64,000 bases of DNA from Prorocentrum cordatum (taxonomy: Eukaryota; Sar; Dinophyceae; Prorocentrales; Prorocentraceae), in contig CAUYUJ010022415.1 in NCBI GenBank assembly GCA_963575745.1, forward strand, positions 367,001 to 431,000, in the 5' to 3' direction. Shown here one piece after another: positions 47,560 to 58,930 of the stretch; the stretch's first letter is position 1; each line of letters begins with the position of its first letter. The notes below the pieces were generated by a model. That model had not been told where the DNA came from. It ran no database searches and saw nothing but the letters and a program-made list of their open reading frames with translations. The position numbers were made by a program, and so were the translations under genes.

Positions 47560-48260
47560 TCGGGTCAGGCGCAGGCCCCAGGGCCAAGTTTCGCGCGGGG
47601 GAGGGCGCAGGCCTTAGGATCCCTGTGTTTTTGGTCGGGCGCTGGCCCCAGGACCCGATCGTGCGTAAGGGGGAGGGCGCATCCCGTTGATCCCTGTCTT
47701 GGGTGGGGCGCAGGCCCCAGGACCCGATGGTGCGAAGGGGGGAGGGCGCATCCCGTAGATCCCTGTCTTGGGTAGGGCGCAGGCCCCAGGACCCAGTGGT
47801 GCGAAAGGGGGGGGGCGCATCCCGTTGATCCCTGTGCGTCGGGTAGGGCGCAGGCCCCAGGACCCAACTGTGCGAAAGGGGGAGGGCGCATCCCGTTGAT
47901 CCCTGTCTTGGGTAGGGCGCAAGCCCCTGGCCCCGTCTTGCTGGGCACCGCTCTCCTCGTGGGTCGGCCCGCGGGCCTTGTCTCGGGCAGGGCGCTGGCT
48001 TCTGGCTCCTCGTCTTGTGAGGGGGGGGGCGCTGGCCCCTGGTACCGCGCCATGGGTAGGGCGCAGGCCCCAGGACCCAATCGTGCGAAAGGGAGAGGGC
48101 GCATCCCGTAGATCCCTGTCTTGGGTAGGGCGCAGGCCCCAGGACCCATTTGTGCAAAGGGGGAGGGCGCATCCCGTTGATCCCTGTGTCGGGTAGGGCG
48201 CAGGCCCCAAGACCCCGTCTGGCTGGGCTCTGGCTTCTTCTTGGGAATGCTCCCGGGCCT
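47560..48260 (+). repeat. ~70-bp minisatellite in the leader of YR element 2
   Basis: Units of 69-71 bp with GGGCGCAGGCCCCAGGACCC and GGGCGCATCCCGTTGATCCC blocks (e.g. starts of GATCCCTGT at about 47617, 47688, 47757, 47827, 47898, 48111, 48179). A diverged stretch at 47930-48045 interrupts it. Confidence 0.9.
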
Positions 48261-48430
48261 TCTCTTGGGTTGGGCGCCGGCCCCTGGCCTTCCCCCTCTC
48301 GTGAGGGGCGCAGGCCTGGTCGCCACCTCTTGGGGTCCCGCGCAGTCTCCGCCCTGTGCGCGCTCGCGCCGGCAGCTCGCCGAGTTCGGGCGCCCAAGCT
48401 GTCTCGCGCCGCGCGGCACCGCTCTTCGCG

Positions 48431-48838
48431 ATGGGCGACCTCGGCAGTTTTCTTGGCGCCTTGGACGGCGCGTCGGCGCACGAGGCCGGTTGGCTCGAAG
48501 CCACGGCGGCCGCGCTCAAGGGCCAAGGTGTGGCGACGATCGCCGATTTAGAGGGCGCGGCATTCGAGGATTTCTCTTTTGCCGACAAGGAGCTCGACGC
48601 CGCGCAGAAGCGCCTCGTGCGCGCGGGGATCGCCGCGGCGAGCACGCCGGCGCCGGTGGCTGGGGGCTCGGCGGCGGCCGCCCCTCCAGCGCCCTCGGCG
48701 GCGGAGAACGCGGCCGCCCTCTTGGCCGCGCTCAAGACGGGCACCAGCGAGGCGCAAGCGATCTCGACGCGATCTCGGGCTCGCGTGGCCCCGCGCGGCG
48801 CGTTCGCAGGAAAAGCCGGCCCGCGTACTCTTGGGCCC
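48431..48838 (+). CDS. Gag N-terminal part of YR element 2
   Basis: Starts at ATG 48431 (MGDLGSFLGALDGASAHEAG). The first ~75 residues form a helical block with GVATIADLEGAAFEDFSFAD and LDAAQKRLVRAGIAAA, similar in pattern to the first block of the recombinase ORF and to gag of element 1. A long Ala/Pro linker follows. The frame is lost near 48835 and the protein continues in the next frame. Confidence 0.6.
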
Positions 48839-49985
48839 TCTCCTCGGCAAGGCGTCGCTGGCCAACCTCCCGCAAGAGTTCTGGCCCAGGCGCGCTCGCG
48901 CGCGCGCGCGCTGGTTCTCGCATCTGGCCCCGTGCGCCGGTAGCTCCGACATGCTTGACGCGTTGAACGCGGAAGTCTTGAAGCGGCAGAAGAAGGAATC
49001 CAGCGAGGAAGCGCGCGTCTTCCTGTGCTCGGACATCCGCAAGTGGGTGCCCGAGTGGGCCCGCTCGGGCCCTCGCGATTTCGAAGAGGAGGCTGACGGA
49101 TCGTCCGGCGCCAGCAAGGACATTCGTGACCTCGCCAAGGCTCGTGCCGCGCGCGCGTTGCCTGGCCCGCGCGCGGGCGCTCGCCCCGCAGGAAGTGGCG
49201 GCGGTGAAGAAAGGGCCCGAGAAGAAGGCCTACTTAACCCTCTGCCAGTGGCAACTGGCTTGGAACCGGCGCCACCTGCCCGTCGCGCGCCCCCCCCGCG
49301 CGCCTGCCTGTTATCGCGCCGCGCGCGGCAGGTGCATGGTCGCGCTGGTCGCCACGGGCCAGCTCGCGTGGGCTGGGGTGCAGGCGCATCGCGACAACTG
49401 CTTGAAGGTGGCGGTTCAGGCTGCACGCGCGCGATTTCTCGTCGCTCTCTGTTCGCCGCGCGTTGCCGCGCAGGCGGCGGCCTCGAAGCGCCGCGTGCAC
49501 CTCGGCATCGCGTGCGACGAGGAGGCGCGGAAGGCGCGCCCCTGCGTTCGTGCTTGCGCAGCGCCCTGCGTCTGTGCCGGCGCGTGGCAGCTATGGGCCG
49601 AGCAGCTACGCTCGGGGGACCCAGATTTCAAGCTGGGGAAGACGATCCTGCGGGTCGACCCGCGCGCCCCACAGCTGGCGCGGGATGCTTGCGACAGAGA
49701 AGACGGCGCCGCCCGCGCGACGGCGAGCGTCGCGCCGCGCGGATTCGCTTCTGCCACCTTTCTCCGCCGTTTCCGCGCGCGCAGGCACCGGCGGCCCGCG
49801 CCCCCGAGAAGGCGCGCGGGGCGGGCGGCGCCAGCCAGCCGTGGCGCGCCGCGCAGAGCTGGAGCAGCGGCTCCTGGGGCAGCGATTGGCCGAAGGGCCA
49901 GAAGCGCGAGCGCTCGCGGGGCAGCGATTGGAAGAAAAAGGACACGAGGAAGGCACGGACGCCGCCGCGCCCGGCGCATCGCTGA
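48830..49985 (+). CDS. Gag C-terminal part of YR element 2 (shifted frames)
   Basis: Starting near 48830 one frame reads LLGPLLGKASLANLPQEFW, SSDMLDALNAEVLKRQKK and ARVFLCSDIRKWVPEWARSG. After another +1 change near 49170 the next frame reads KKAYLTLCQWQLAWNRRHLP, MVALVATGQLAWAGVQAHRD and DPDFKLGKTILRVDP. The segment is helical and basic like other YR-element gag proteins, with no zinc knuckle seen. Two +1 shifts relative to the start frame are needed for a single protein. Confidence 0.5.
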
Positions 49986-50509
49986 GCGCCGCCCTGGCAG
50001 GGCGCGCGCGAGCCCCCGCAGGGGTGGAGCCCCTTCAGCCGTCAGAACGGCTCGCGCGCAAAAGCCTGCCTCCGCCCGCGCCGGGTCGGGGCCGTGACCC
50101 GGGCGCGCCCGATAGTTCTACGCTTTGTCGCTAAAAATGGCCCCGTGCGCCGTGCGCAGGACCCCCACTCGCGTGCTGGGACATGCCGCGTGCGCTATTG
50201 CCGCGGAGGCCGCTTCGCTTTCCGCGCCGCGCTGCGGGTGCCCGGCTTGGCCGCGGCCAGCCCGGGCGGGGCGTGCGGGGGGGTTCCGCGGGGCAGCGTG
50301 CGTTCCGAGGGCGCTTTTCGCTACGCTTTGGCGCCTTGTCCACGTCCGCGGTTTGCAATCCTGTGCAATGCCTGCCGTGCCGGTGCCGCCCCCGCCGCCC
50401 GCATCTGGCGCGCGAAAGCGGGCGGCGCCTGGGGCTGCATGCGTCGTCGCCAAATCTCGCAAGGCGCGCTTTCCCGGCTCTCGGTCGCGCGCGAGCCAGC
50501 GGCGCGCGC

Positions 50510-51958
50510 CAGGTGATGCCGGCGCCGCCAGCGCCACCAGGGCAGCAATTCAGGAGCGATTGGTCTCGGCGTTGCAGCGACAGCGCGTGGCGCGACATCT
50601 GCGTCGCGGCCGGCGGCTGTAGCGGCGGCGACGCGGAGAAACTTATCTTTCTGGCAAGAGCGCTTGACGGCGACCCCGCGCTCTGGGGCAAGTGGCGGCC
50701 CGCCGCGGCCTCGGCTTTGCCGCCCACGGCCGCTGAGGCAGTGCGGTGGGCCGCGCAGACCGCCCCCGCCGACGTGGCGGGTTCCCGCGAGGGCGAACTC
50801 GCGGCGCTTCGCGAAAGGGATCGGGCTCTCCGGGCCAGTGGCGCCGTGGCAGAATGGTTCCGGGGGGTGGACCCCGCCACGCGGCGCGTCGCACAGCACG
50901 TGAACGGGCCTCTCTGCGCAGAGATCGCGGAGCGCATTGCCTTCTGCGACCCAGGCTGCGTGGAATTCTTCAGGACGGGGGCGCCCCTCGTCGGCGAGCT
51001 CCCGCGGTCGGGCCACGGCAGCCCAGAGGTGTTCCCTCCCCGTCTGGGCATCGCGGAGCTGCTCGGCAACGCCGAGTCGACAAATCGCGACATTTCCTGT
51101 GGCCTCCGCGACGGCGCGCACGGCGACGCCATCCTCCGCAAGACACGGGACGAGGCCGAGCCGGGGCGCATCAGTTGCCCGGTGCCGCTCCGCGACGTGC
51201 GCCTGGACGGGGCCGTCATCGCTCCGAGGTTTGCGGTTGAGCAGCTCCGTGAAGACGGGTCCTCGAAACTCCTGTTGGTCGACGACGTGACCAAGGCTAG
51301 GATTAACGAGGCGACGCGGCCTCAGGAGCGGCTCCACCACGATGCCGTGGACGCGCTTTTCGAAGCAACTCGCATCTTCCAGGAAGTTGCGGGGCGGGCA
51401 CCCGCCCTCTGGAAGGCAGACATCGACGCTGCCTTTCGTCGCGTGCCCATTCGCGCTGAGCACCGCCGGTTCGCTTGGATCGTGTTCAGCGCCGCCGGGC
51501 AGGTCTGGGCGGCGCAGCACGCGGCAGCGCCCTTCGGGGCCACGTCGTCGGTGCACAGCTGGGCGCGAGTGGGTGCCTTCATCGCGGAGGCGGCGCGCGT
51601 GCTCTTGCGGATCGCCGCGCTGCGATACGTGGATGATTATTTTGGGCCGGATCACCCCGAAGTGGTGGAGCACGCAGCAGCGCAGCTGGCGGAGCTAATT
51701 CAGCTGATGCTCGGCCCAGGCGCGGTGGCGCCGGACAAGATCGCCTGGGGGTCCCCGCTGGTCATCCTCGGCCTCGAAATCAAGGCGGGGCGGCCTTGGC
51801 GCGACGCGCCGGCCGGCCGGCTGCGCGCATCGCCAGGTGCTGCCACGCGCGTTCTGCGCGCGTCCCGCACCCGCGAAGACCGCCAAGTGGCAGCGTGTCA
51901 TCGGCGAGGCGCTCGCGACGCGCGCCCTCGCGCCAGGCGGCTCGCGCGTCCCCCCTAA
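50510..51958 (+). CDS. Reverse transcriptase of YR element 2
   Basis: The open frame is continuous from 50183; conserved sequence begins about 50510. Motifs: LLVDDVTKARINEATRP, the first catalytic Asp in LWKADIDAAFRRVPI, AAPFGATSSVHSWARV, the active site YVDDYFG, and WGSPLVILGLEIKAG. The RT core has no internal stop. The frame leaves the protein near 51840, and RNase H continues +1. Confidence 0.8.
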   Translation, partial: QVMPAPPAPPGQQFRSDWSRRCSDSAWRDICVAAGGCSGGDAEKLIFLARALDGDPALWGKWRPAAASALPPTAAEAVRWAAQTAPADVAGSREGELAALRERDRALRASGAVAEWFRGVDPATRRVAQHVNGPLCAEIAERIAFCDPGCVEFFRTGAPLVGELPRSGHGSPEVFPPRLGIAELLGNAESTNRDISCGLRDGAHGDAILRKTRDEAEPGRISCPVPLRDVRLDGAVIAPRFAVEQLREDGSSKLLLVDDVTKARINEATRPQERLHHDAVDALFEATRIFQEVAGRAPALWKADIDAAFRRVPIRAEHRRFAWIVFSAAGQVWAAQHAAAPFGATSSVHSWARVGAFIAEAARVLLRIAALRYVDDYFGPDHPEVVEHAAAQLAELIQLMLGPGAVAPDKIAWGSPLVILGLEIKAGRPWRDAPAGRLRASPGAATRVLRASRTREDRQVAACHRRGARDARPRARRLARPP

Positions 51959-52790
51959 TGTGTCGGGACCTTGCGTTCGCTGCGCAGGCGCATCGTCCAA
52001 GCTGGCCGGGGGCTTGGCCTGGGCAGCGTCGCATCTCTTCCGCCGCCTGGGGCGCGCCCTCCTCAGGCGCGGCGCTGCCCCCGCGCGCCCGGGGGGGCGG
52101 GGCGCCGCGCTTCGTGCTCGCAGGCCGTTGTACGCGCAATCGCATCGCGGGGCATCGAAGGCCCATGAGCCGTTGATGCTTGCCCTGCAGTGGTGGCGCG
52201 AGGTCTTGGCCATGGACTTGCGCCAAGCGCGGCCGTGGGCCGACAAGGCGCGGCCTCGCGCAACTCTCTTCGCGGACGCGTCGGGCCAACCACCGTGCGT
52301 GGCCGCGGTGCTCGTCACCGCCACGGGCATCCGTTTCACTTCCATGGTCGCCCCGGATTCCTTGATGGCGTCGTTCCAGCGTCGCCGGGACAACCAGATC
52401 CAGGGGCTGGAGCTCCTGTCTATCGCGCTGGGCATGTGCACCTTTGCAGGCATTGCTTTCGCGTGCGACTGCCCGCGCCGGCGGGCAGGTCCGGCCCCTC
52501 GTCTTCGCTGCGCTCAGGGGAAGTGCAAGGTTGCGACTTGCATATTTACAGCGACAATACCGGCGCGGAGTCTTGCCTGCGGAAGGGCGCCGCGAAATCC
52601 TTCGACCACTCGTGCATCGTCCACTCCATGTGGAGGCGCGCGGTGGAGCTCGACGTTGACCTCGCGGTTTTCCGCGTGCCCACGGCTGAGAATCTGGCCG
52701 ATTTGCCTTCTCGGCGCGCCCGTGCGCGCCGCGCGGTGCTGCGGGCTGGCCGCGGGCGCAGCGTGTCGCAAGGGGGACGACGAACTCCTG
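51837..52790 (+). CDS. RNase H of YR element 2 (two frames)
   Basis: The first frame runs KTAKWQRVIGEALATRAL, SKLAGGLAWAASHLFRRLG, then catalytic Asp in LFADASGQP and Glu in GLELLSIALG. The end of the domain is in another frame: LHIYSDNTGAESCLRKG, HSMWRRAVELDVDLAVFRVP and ENLADLPSR, giving the third Asp and the closing ADLPSR. A frame change between about 52490 and 52520 breaks the enzyme. Confidence 0.7.
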
Positions 52791-53082
52791 CTACGCATCG
52801 GCGCGGTGCGCACGCGCCCGTGGCTCGACGAAGAATTCTGGCACGCGGATGCCTGGGGCGCTCTCTCTGTGGCCCGCCTCTTCGGCTAAACCGCGCGCCA
52901 TGTCGCGCCCGGGTGCCATCTTGTGCGTCGGGGCGTCGCGATACTTAAGTTTGGGCGCGGCAAAGCGTTCGGCGCGCCGCCGCGCTTGTCATCCTAGGGT
53001 CCCGCGTTTTGTCGCAAGCGGAGTGCACGCGGCCAGTGCCTCAGGCGCGTCGCTCGCATTGTCAGGCGTGCCGCGCGGCATC

Positions 53083-54644
53083 ATGTCGTTATTCCTTGAA
53101 TTGTCTTCCTTGCGCCCGACAGCGCCCAGGACGGCCGTCGCCTGGGCTGCTGATTTCCTGGCTGAGAACGGCTTCGTACGAGCCCGCGAGCTCGCCAGTG
53201 CAGGCGCCGCAGACCTGGAAGGTTGGCCGGTCACCGCGCAGGCCAATGTCGAAGTCCTGCACGAATTGTTCAGAGCCGCGAAGATTGCTGCGCGCCGAGG
53301 CTCGGCTGCGCGAGGGTTTTTGGCGCGCGCGGCCCCCCCCCCGCCGCGCGTGCGCCTCGCAGGCGCGCCCGTCGCCGTGGGCTCGGCAGTTGGAGGGCGC
53401 GAGCCCGCCCGCAGCCGGTCGCCGGCGAGACGCGCGGCGCCGAGCGCCCCGGGGTCACCCCCTGGGCCGCCACAGGCGCGCGTCATCGGCCCCGCGCGCT
53501 TGCGCATGCCCGCGCGCCGTGGCTCGCGAGGCGCCCGTCCCGAGCGTCCTCGACCAGCTGGGCGCGCCGGTCGCGCTGCCAATAACGCGCGGGCCCCGGG
53601 CGGCGCTCGCCGAGGCCGCTGCTCGCCTCCGCAGTCCGGCGGACGCGGCCCGCTGGCGGGAGGAGGAACGCGTTCGCGCTATGCTGCAACCATGCGCACG
53701 GTCGCTCCCAAGCGTGAGAAGCGGCCTCAAATGCTGGGAGGCCTACTGCATCAGAATGTTGAAATACCCGTGCATGCAGCTCCCGCCAGCCTGCGCGGAC
53801 CTGGTCGCCTGGAGCGCCCTCTTTCGCTGCGGGGAGACGTACGCAAATTACTGCAGCTACGTTAAGATCGGCTGCCTCCTGACTGGGGTCTGCGTCGCCG
53901 TGTTCGACCGCCCCGAGGTCAGGCGTGCGCGCGCCGCCGTCCGGGCGCGGGCCGATTGGACTCCGCGCCCGCGCTTGTTCATCCGTAAGAGCGCGGTCGC
54001 CGCGCTGGTCGAGTTGGGCGCGCGCCGCCCCGAGTGGCTCCGCGCGTCGATGCTTTTCCTTTTCGCCTACACGTTCTTGTTGCGTGTTCCCAGCGAGGCG
54101 TTGCCGGCCGTGCGCGTGGCCGACGCCGGCGACGCGCCGCCCTCTCAAGCGGCGCTAGTGCTGGGCAAATCGGAGCTCACGCTGCTGCTGCGGCGGCGGA
54201 AGAACCGGCCGCAGGGCAGTCGCCTGTCGCGGAAGTGCTGGTGCTCATCGTGCCGCGCCACGTGCCCCGTGCACACCCTGGGCCCCTGGGTGGCGCGTTG
54301 CGGGCTGGGCCGCGGGCTCTTCGGAGGCATCTCGGCGGCTGCTGCGCTGCGGACCCTGCGCGAGATGCTCGCTGCCCTCGGTGCCCGGGGGGCGAGCCTG
54401 TTTCGGTTGCATGACCTCCGCAGGGGCCACGCCAAGGACCTGCAGGAGGCTGGCGCGACGCTGGCCGAGATCCTCGCGGCCGGGGAGTGGCGGTCCTGCG
54501 CTTTCATGGCGCATCTCGACCGCGACGATCTGGAAAGGGACGCGGTCGTGGAGGCGGGGCCACGCGCCCTCCGCCCGCGCCGCGGCGCGCTGCTCGCGCC
54601 AGGCGCACATGCTGGAGTCGGATTCGGACGAGGGTGCCTGCTAG
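53083..54644 (+). CDS. Tyrosine recombinase of YR element 2
   Basis: Starts at ATG 53083 (MSLFLELSSLRPTAPRTAVA) with a helical block resembling the gag N terminus. A low-complexity linker follows, then a +1 change near 53515. The core reads LPSVRSGLKCWEAYC, an Arg box in LLRVPSEALP, a Cys-rich insert (CWCSSCRATC), the HxxR box as LHDLRRGHAKDL, and GEWRSCAFMAHLD. Where element 1 and the family have the nucleophilic Tyr, this copy has His (CAT). One T-to-C transition would explain it, and the enzyme is probably inactive. Confidence 0.78.
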
Positions 54645-54793
54645 GCGCCGGCGGCCAGCGCCGCCACGTTTCGCTTCTGTGCGTGGGCGGGTGCGCGCGA
54701 CGGCGCCCGTGCTCTGCCCCCGCGCGTTCGGCAGCGGGTGGGCGCGCGTTGCCGGCCCGTGTCGCCTGCGTGCCGTGTGGCATTGGGTCTGCA

Positions 54794-54943
54794 CGCAGGC
54801 GTGGCGCGAGGCCGCCCAAGCGGCGGTGCGTCGGGCCTGGGCCCGTCGCAGCCGCCCGCGGGGGGCAGCCTCGCGCCGCGCCGCTCCCACCGACGGCGGC
54901 AGCAGGCGGGGTCGAGGCCCTGCGCGCGCGGCTCGATTTGTGG
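54794..54943 (+). repeat. Repeat B1 of YR element 2
   Basis: About 150 bp, essentially identical to 55330-55479 (GCGTGGCGCGAGGCCGCCC to GCTCGATTTGTGG). Confidence 0.92.
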
Positions 54944-55301
54944 TAGGCCCACGGCGGCAAGTCCGCTCGCAGACGCGGACGTTCACCGTTGTGGGCGGGC
55001 ACAAATCGGCCACGGTTGCGCGTAGGTCGCGCGCGCGGCAGTGCGACGCGACCGCGGCCTCGCTGCGCAGGCGCGGGCCATCGCGCCGTCGCGCGCCAGG
55101 GTTGCGCGTCGCGGGGGGGGGGTCGCTGCCCCGCGGCGCGTGCGCTTCGCAGGTGATTTGCTAGCGCCGGGGTTGCGTCGCCGCGGGGGGGGGTCGCTGC
55201 CCCCGCGGCGCGTGCGCTTCGCAGGCGATTTGCATTTGGAGGAGGCGCGCGCGCGCGCCCCGCGCGCGCGCGCGGCGGGTGCCTCCCTGGCGCGCGTTCT
55301 T
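54938..55301 (+). repeat. Repeat A2 of YR element 2
   Basis: Near-identical to A1; overlaps B1 by TTGTGG. High identity to A1 points to recent activity of the family. Confidence 0.92.
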
Positions 55302-55329
55302 TCCCCCACCCTCCGCCCTGTCTGCTGCG

Positions 55330-55479
55330 CGCAGGCGTGGCGCGAGGCCGCCCAAGCGGCGGTGCGTCGGGCCTGGGCCCGTCGCAGCCGCCCGCGGGGG
55401 GCAGCCTCGCGCCGCGCCGCTCCCACCGACGGCGGCAGCAGGCGGGGTCGAGGCCCTGCGCGCGCGGCTCGATTTGTGG
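55330..55479 (+). repeat. Terminal repeat B2 of YR element 2
   Basis: Outer copy of B1. It ends with the TTGTGG core, followed by GTGGGTGGGG flanking sequence. Confidence 0.9.
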
Positions 55480-56700
55480 GTGGGTGGGGGGCTCTGGGTC
55501 TTCAGAGATCCACCAGCGCCGAGGGCCGCAACTGCGCGCGCAAGCTGAGCGGGTGCGATCCCGAGATCCGAGAGGATTTTGACGGCCTGTGGCATCTTGC
55601 AAAGAGCCTGATTGGACTGGGCCGGCTACTGCGCACTGCGCGCGCGTCGATGCTCATGGCGCTGCTCGCGAGCATCCCCGTCCTGAAGGCCCTCGCCGCC
55701 AGTTCTGGGCGAGCGCAAGGGCGCTCGACCTTTGGGAATATCGGAAGCATCTTCGATCTATGCATCGCAACTGAACTCTGAGCGCCCCTTGCACTTCCTC
55801 AGATGGTTTGTCAGTCTGCGGCGCCTCTGGGATACCGGGGGCGCGCGGGGGCATGGGGGCGGCTTCGGGCCCGCAGTGGGTCCAACCGACTGAGTGGCTT
55901 CAGGGTTGGTCAAATGCCCTGGGGGCTCACTGTGGAGCCCCACTCACAGGTGGAGGCTCTGCAGAGGACGGCCCCATGCCATCTTCCAGCCTGTCAATGG
56001 TTTGCCGGGCAGCCCAACTGGCGGTATCTCATGGCCCCTAGCGTCGATCTGTCCAGGGTTCCTGCTCATCGTGGCTTTCCACTTCCCCCTCTCTGGCAGC
56101 AACTGAATCTGTTCCGCAGGCCTTCTGTGCGGGAATCTGTTCCGCAAGTGGCAAGACCACATGAAAGCGACGTCTAGAACTGCGACAATTCCGACGTCTC
56201 GTTTGACCTGTCGGTCGCGCGCGTTGGATAACGCTGCCGAAACGGAACGGATCTCCCAAGATGCCTCGGGCGCTTTCCTCCTGAACGAGCTCCGCCTGGC
56301 GGGTCGGCAACTCCGCTCGCGAGGCGTCGGATCGGCCCAAAAACGCTCTGCCGGCCAGTCCGCCCAGGTGCCGTCGAAGGATGGCGCGCCAGCATGGGCG
56401 CCGCCTGCGTGCCGAGAGCGCTGGGCGAACGCCATGCCGAGCTGGGGCTGGGAATTTGAATCTCAGCCGCCAGCCTATTGCAATGCGCGCGCGCGTGCGC
56501 GGGGTGGGGCGGGGTGGGGGGTGGGGGGGGGGCGTTGCACTCAGGCGTTCGTCGACGCCTCGGCCGCCCTGGGGCTGCCCATTTGTGGGCAGCAAATGCC
56601 TGAGACCTCGAGTGCGTGTGCTGGCGGTCTGGGTTTTCCCTGGGGCGTTGCATAAATCGCGTTCGCAGGCGTGTGCCAGACTGTGCTTTCCCCTTGTGGC
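55480..56700. other. Possible coding fragment, otherwise nothing recognised
   Basis: On the plus strand 55515-55781 ends an open frame with EIREDFDGLWHLAKSLIGLG and STFGNIGSIFDLCIATEL, which reads like protein but cannot be assigned. The rest shows no recognisable family. A G-rich run lies at 56500-56535. Confidence 0.25.
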
Positions 56701-57600
56701 GCCATGTCATCGACGCGTGACCCTCTGCAGCGGAAGAGTTCCCACCTCGCTGACTTGTACAGGGGGCGAGGCTCGCCCAACCAATGCGCGTTTAGTCGGT
56801 CTGTGGCCGCGGGGCCCCAGGTCGGCAAGCGCGCCCGCGCGCTTGTCGCCGGCCGCCCACGCGATTCTCAACGAATGCGCGCCAGCGTCGCAGCGCGGAA
56901 AGGATCTTGGTCGAGGAACTGATTTCGCCGTTAACATGGTCCGTCTGATGCAAGAGCGTTCCTTTAGTAGATCCAAGTTGGCGTCGACCTTCGTCGCCGG
57001 TCTGGGGGCTGCCTTTTGATCGCGCAGTTCGCGAGATCCGTATTCGATGCGAGGGGATGCAGGAGATCGAGGATGAGCGTACTGCGCATCTGCTGCATGC
57101 CTCTGGTGCGCCGCTCTATGAATGGATTTGCTGTCTGCCGAGCTTTCGAGGCTGCGTTGGTTCGATGAGCTGGAGGCCCCCGTGCACATGCGACGGGTCT
57201 GGACAAGGGCCGCCTGGGGCGTGCGCCGGCATTCAGGGCTCAAGACATGTAGCACTTATCACGACCGGGACCAGGTCAGGGTATACAATTGTTGCATATT
57301 TGTCATACTTATCGCCCCTGGGTGCGTTCGGAAGACTTGGGGCTTCCTCGTGGACGCAGGCCTGCGCCTGGAGCTGGGCGCCCCCTCGACCAGGACCGTG
57401 GAACCGCTGGCTAAGTGCGAGGCGAAATTCCGTGCCAATGACGCAGAGTACATCGACAATCGAATCTTGTATACTTGGGGCCGGCCCCCCATCTTACTCA
57501 GCGCACTCGTGGCCGAGAGGCTACTGACCGACTCTTTCGCCCCCGCGGGCCTTAGATCAACGGGGCCCCCCAGGCCCGCAAGCAGTTCTGCGTGGAGGAA
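56700..57600 (+). pseudogene. Unidentified coding remnant
   Basis: Plus-strand pieces in neighbouring frames read TDFAVNMVRLMQERSFSRSK ... LGAAF, stop, then (one T removed) DRAVREIRIRCEGMQEIEDE, and LLSAELSRLRWFDELEAPVH followed by ILYTWGRPPILLSALVAERL. The order and lengths suggest one protein with small indels. Family unknown. Confidence 0.28.
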
Positions 57601-57869
57601 GAGGGGGGGGGTCCGATTCCACCCGCCGGCGCGCTTCCCAAGGGGCTGGCTCTGGAAGCGGTTCACGCGCGCAAGCACGCGGGTGGGATGGTTACCGATA
57701 GACAGGACATGGCGCCCGAGCAGGCCTACCGCGTTTCGTCGACATCGTGGCCGTTGCAGGCATTCTTGCAGGTGGTCTTCACTGACCCCAGCTCTTTGTG
57801 CAGCACAAGCTGCAGCTGTTTGATGTGCCAGGCGTTTCCGGCAGGCTTTGCAATGCGGCCACGTGGCCG

Positions 57870-58930
57870 CAACCATCTTCGGCGCAGTTCAATATCCCAG
57901 TCTGACATCAAGTGCGCGTATCGTTCTGCGCTAGGCGAGTCAGCCTTTGATGATGGGGCGGAGCTTGGCCGAACTTTTCTTGGTGCTGCTCACATTTGCG
58001 ACGTGAACGATACGATGCGCCGGCACCGCCCGCGCTGTCGCAGTTGTTCGCATCGCCATGTTCCCAGGGATCCTTTTGGACTTATCAGGGCCGCCGCTGG
58101 GCCCGCGCATTCCGGGTTCAATACGTGATTGAATGATCGTCGATGGCTTCGTGCTCAGGTTTCCGGGCTTCGGGTGTTCCCCAGCCCCCATCACGGCATC
58201 GTCGTAATTTTCGCCACCATCGTATCTGTCGATGAAGATCGTGCACAAAGACTCCGAGCGTGCAGACACCTGCTCCATGTAGGCCTCCAACCCCGCCTCG
58301 GACACATGACTCAAAGGCGGCGACCTCCACCGCGAATGCCCACGAACAACCTGCGGCACAACAGGACGAATGTGGAGCAGATCCGTGGCCGAGCGATGCT
58401 CGTCGCAAGCGGACCGCATCGTCTGCTCGGACGCCTACTGCGCCTTGTTTTTCGCTTGGGAGCTTCCAAACATCGGCGTATATCGCAAGGCCACTGCAGT
58501 CTTCACCTTGCCAAATGTTTTATCCTTGCCCTTGCCCTCGCCACGGGCGCCATCCGGCAACGAGGTGCAGTGCCAGAGCGTCGAAGAGGTTTGCGCCAGG
58601 GAGGGGGTTCTGGCATGGGCGAACCACAGTGGCGGCAGCCACCCGGTCGAGCCAGTTCTTGCAAAAAACGGACCCGACTGGACCATGGCAGCCCAGCAGG
58701 AGCCCACGACACGGCGGACTTGGTCATGATGTCTGGTCGCATTCGCCGCTGTTGACTGCGATGCCGTTGTAGCAAACGTCGGGCCGCCTCCGAGGGGAGG
58801 GGGACGCGAGCACGAGCGCGGTCCGCTCAGGCCCTCCGACCACGTTTTGAAAACGGCCCGCCCCGAATCCGTGAAACTGTTGCACATTCTTGCAATAATG
58901 CGCGCGGCGCTAAGGCGAAACATCATTTTT
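57870..58930 (-). pseudogene. Unidentified coding remnant, minus strand
   Basis: Minus-strand reading gives KGKDKTFGKVKTAVALRYTP (near 58530), MRSACDEHRSATDLLHIRPV to ESLCTIFIDRYDGGENYDDA (58408-58190) and HVANVSSTKKSSAKLRPIIK (near 57990), with frame breaks. They look like exons or remains of one gene. I cannot identify it. Confidence 0.28.
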
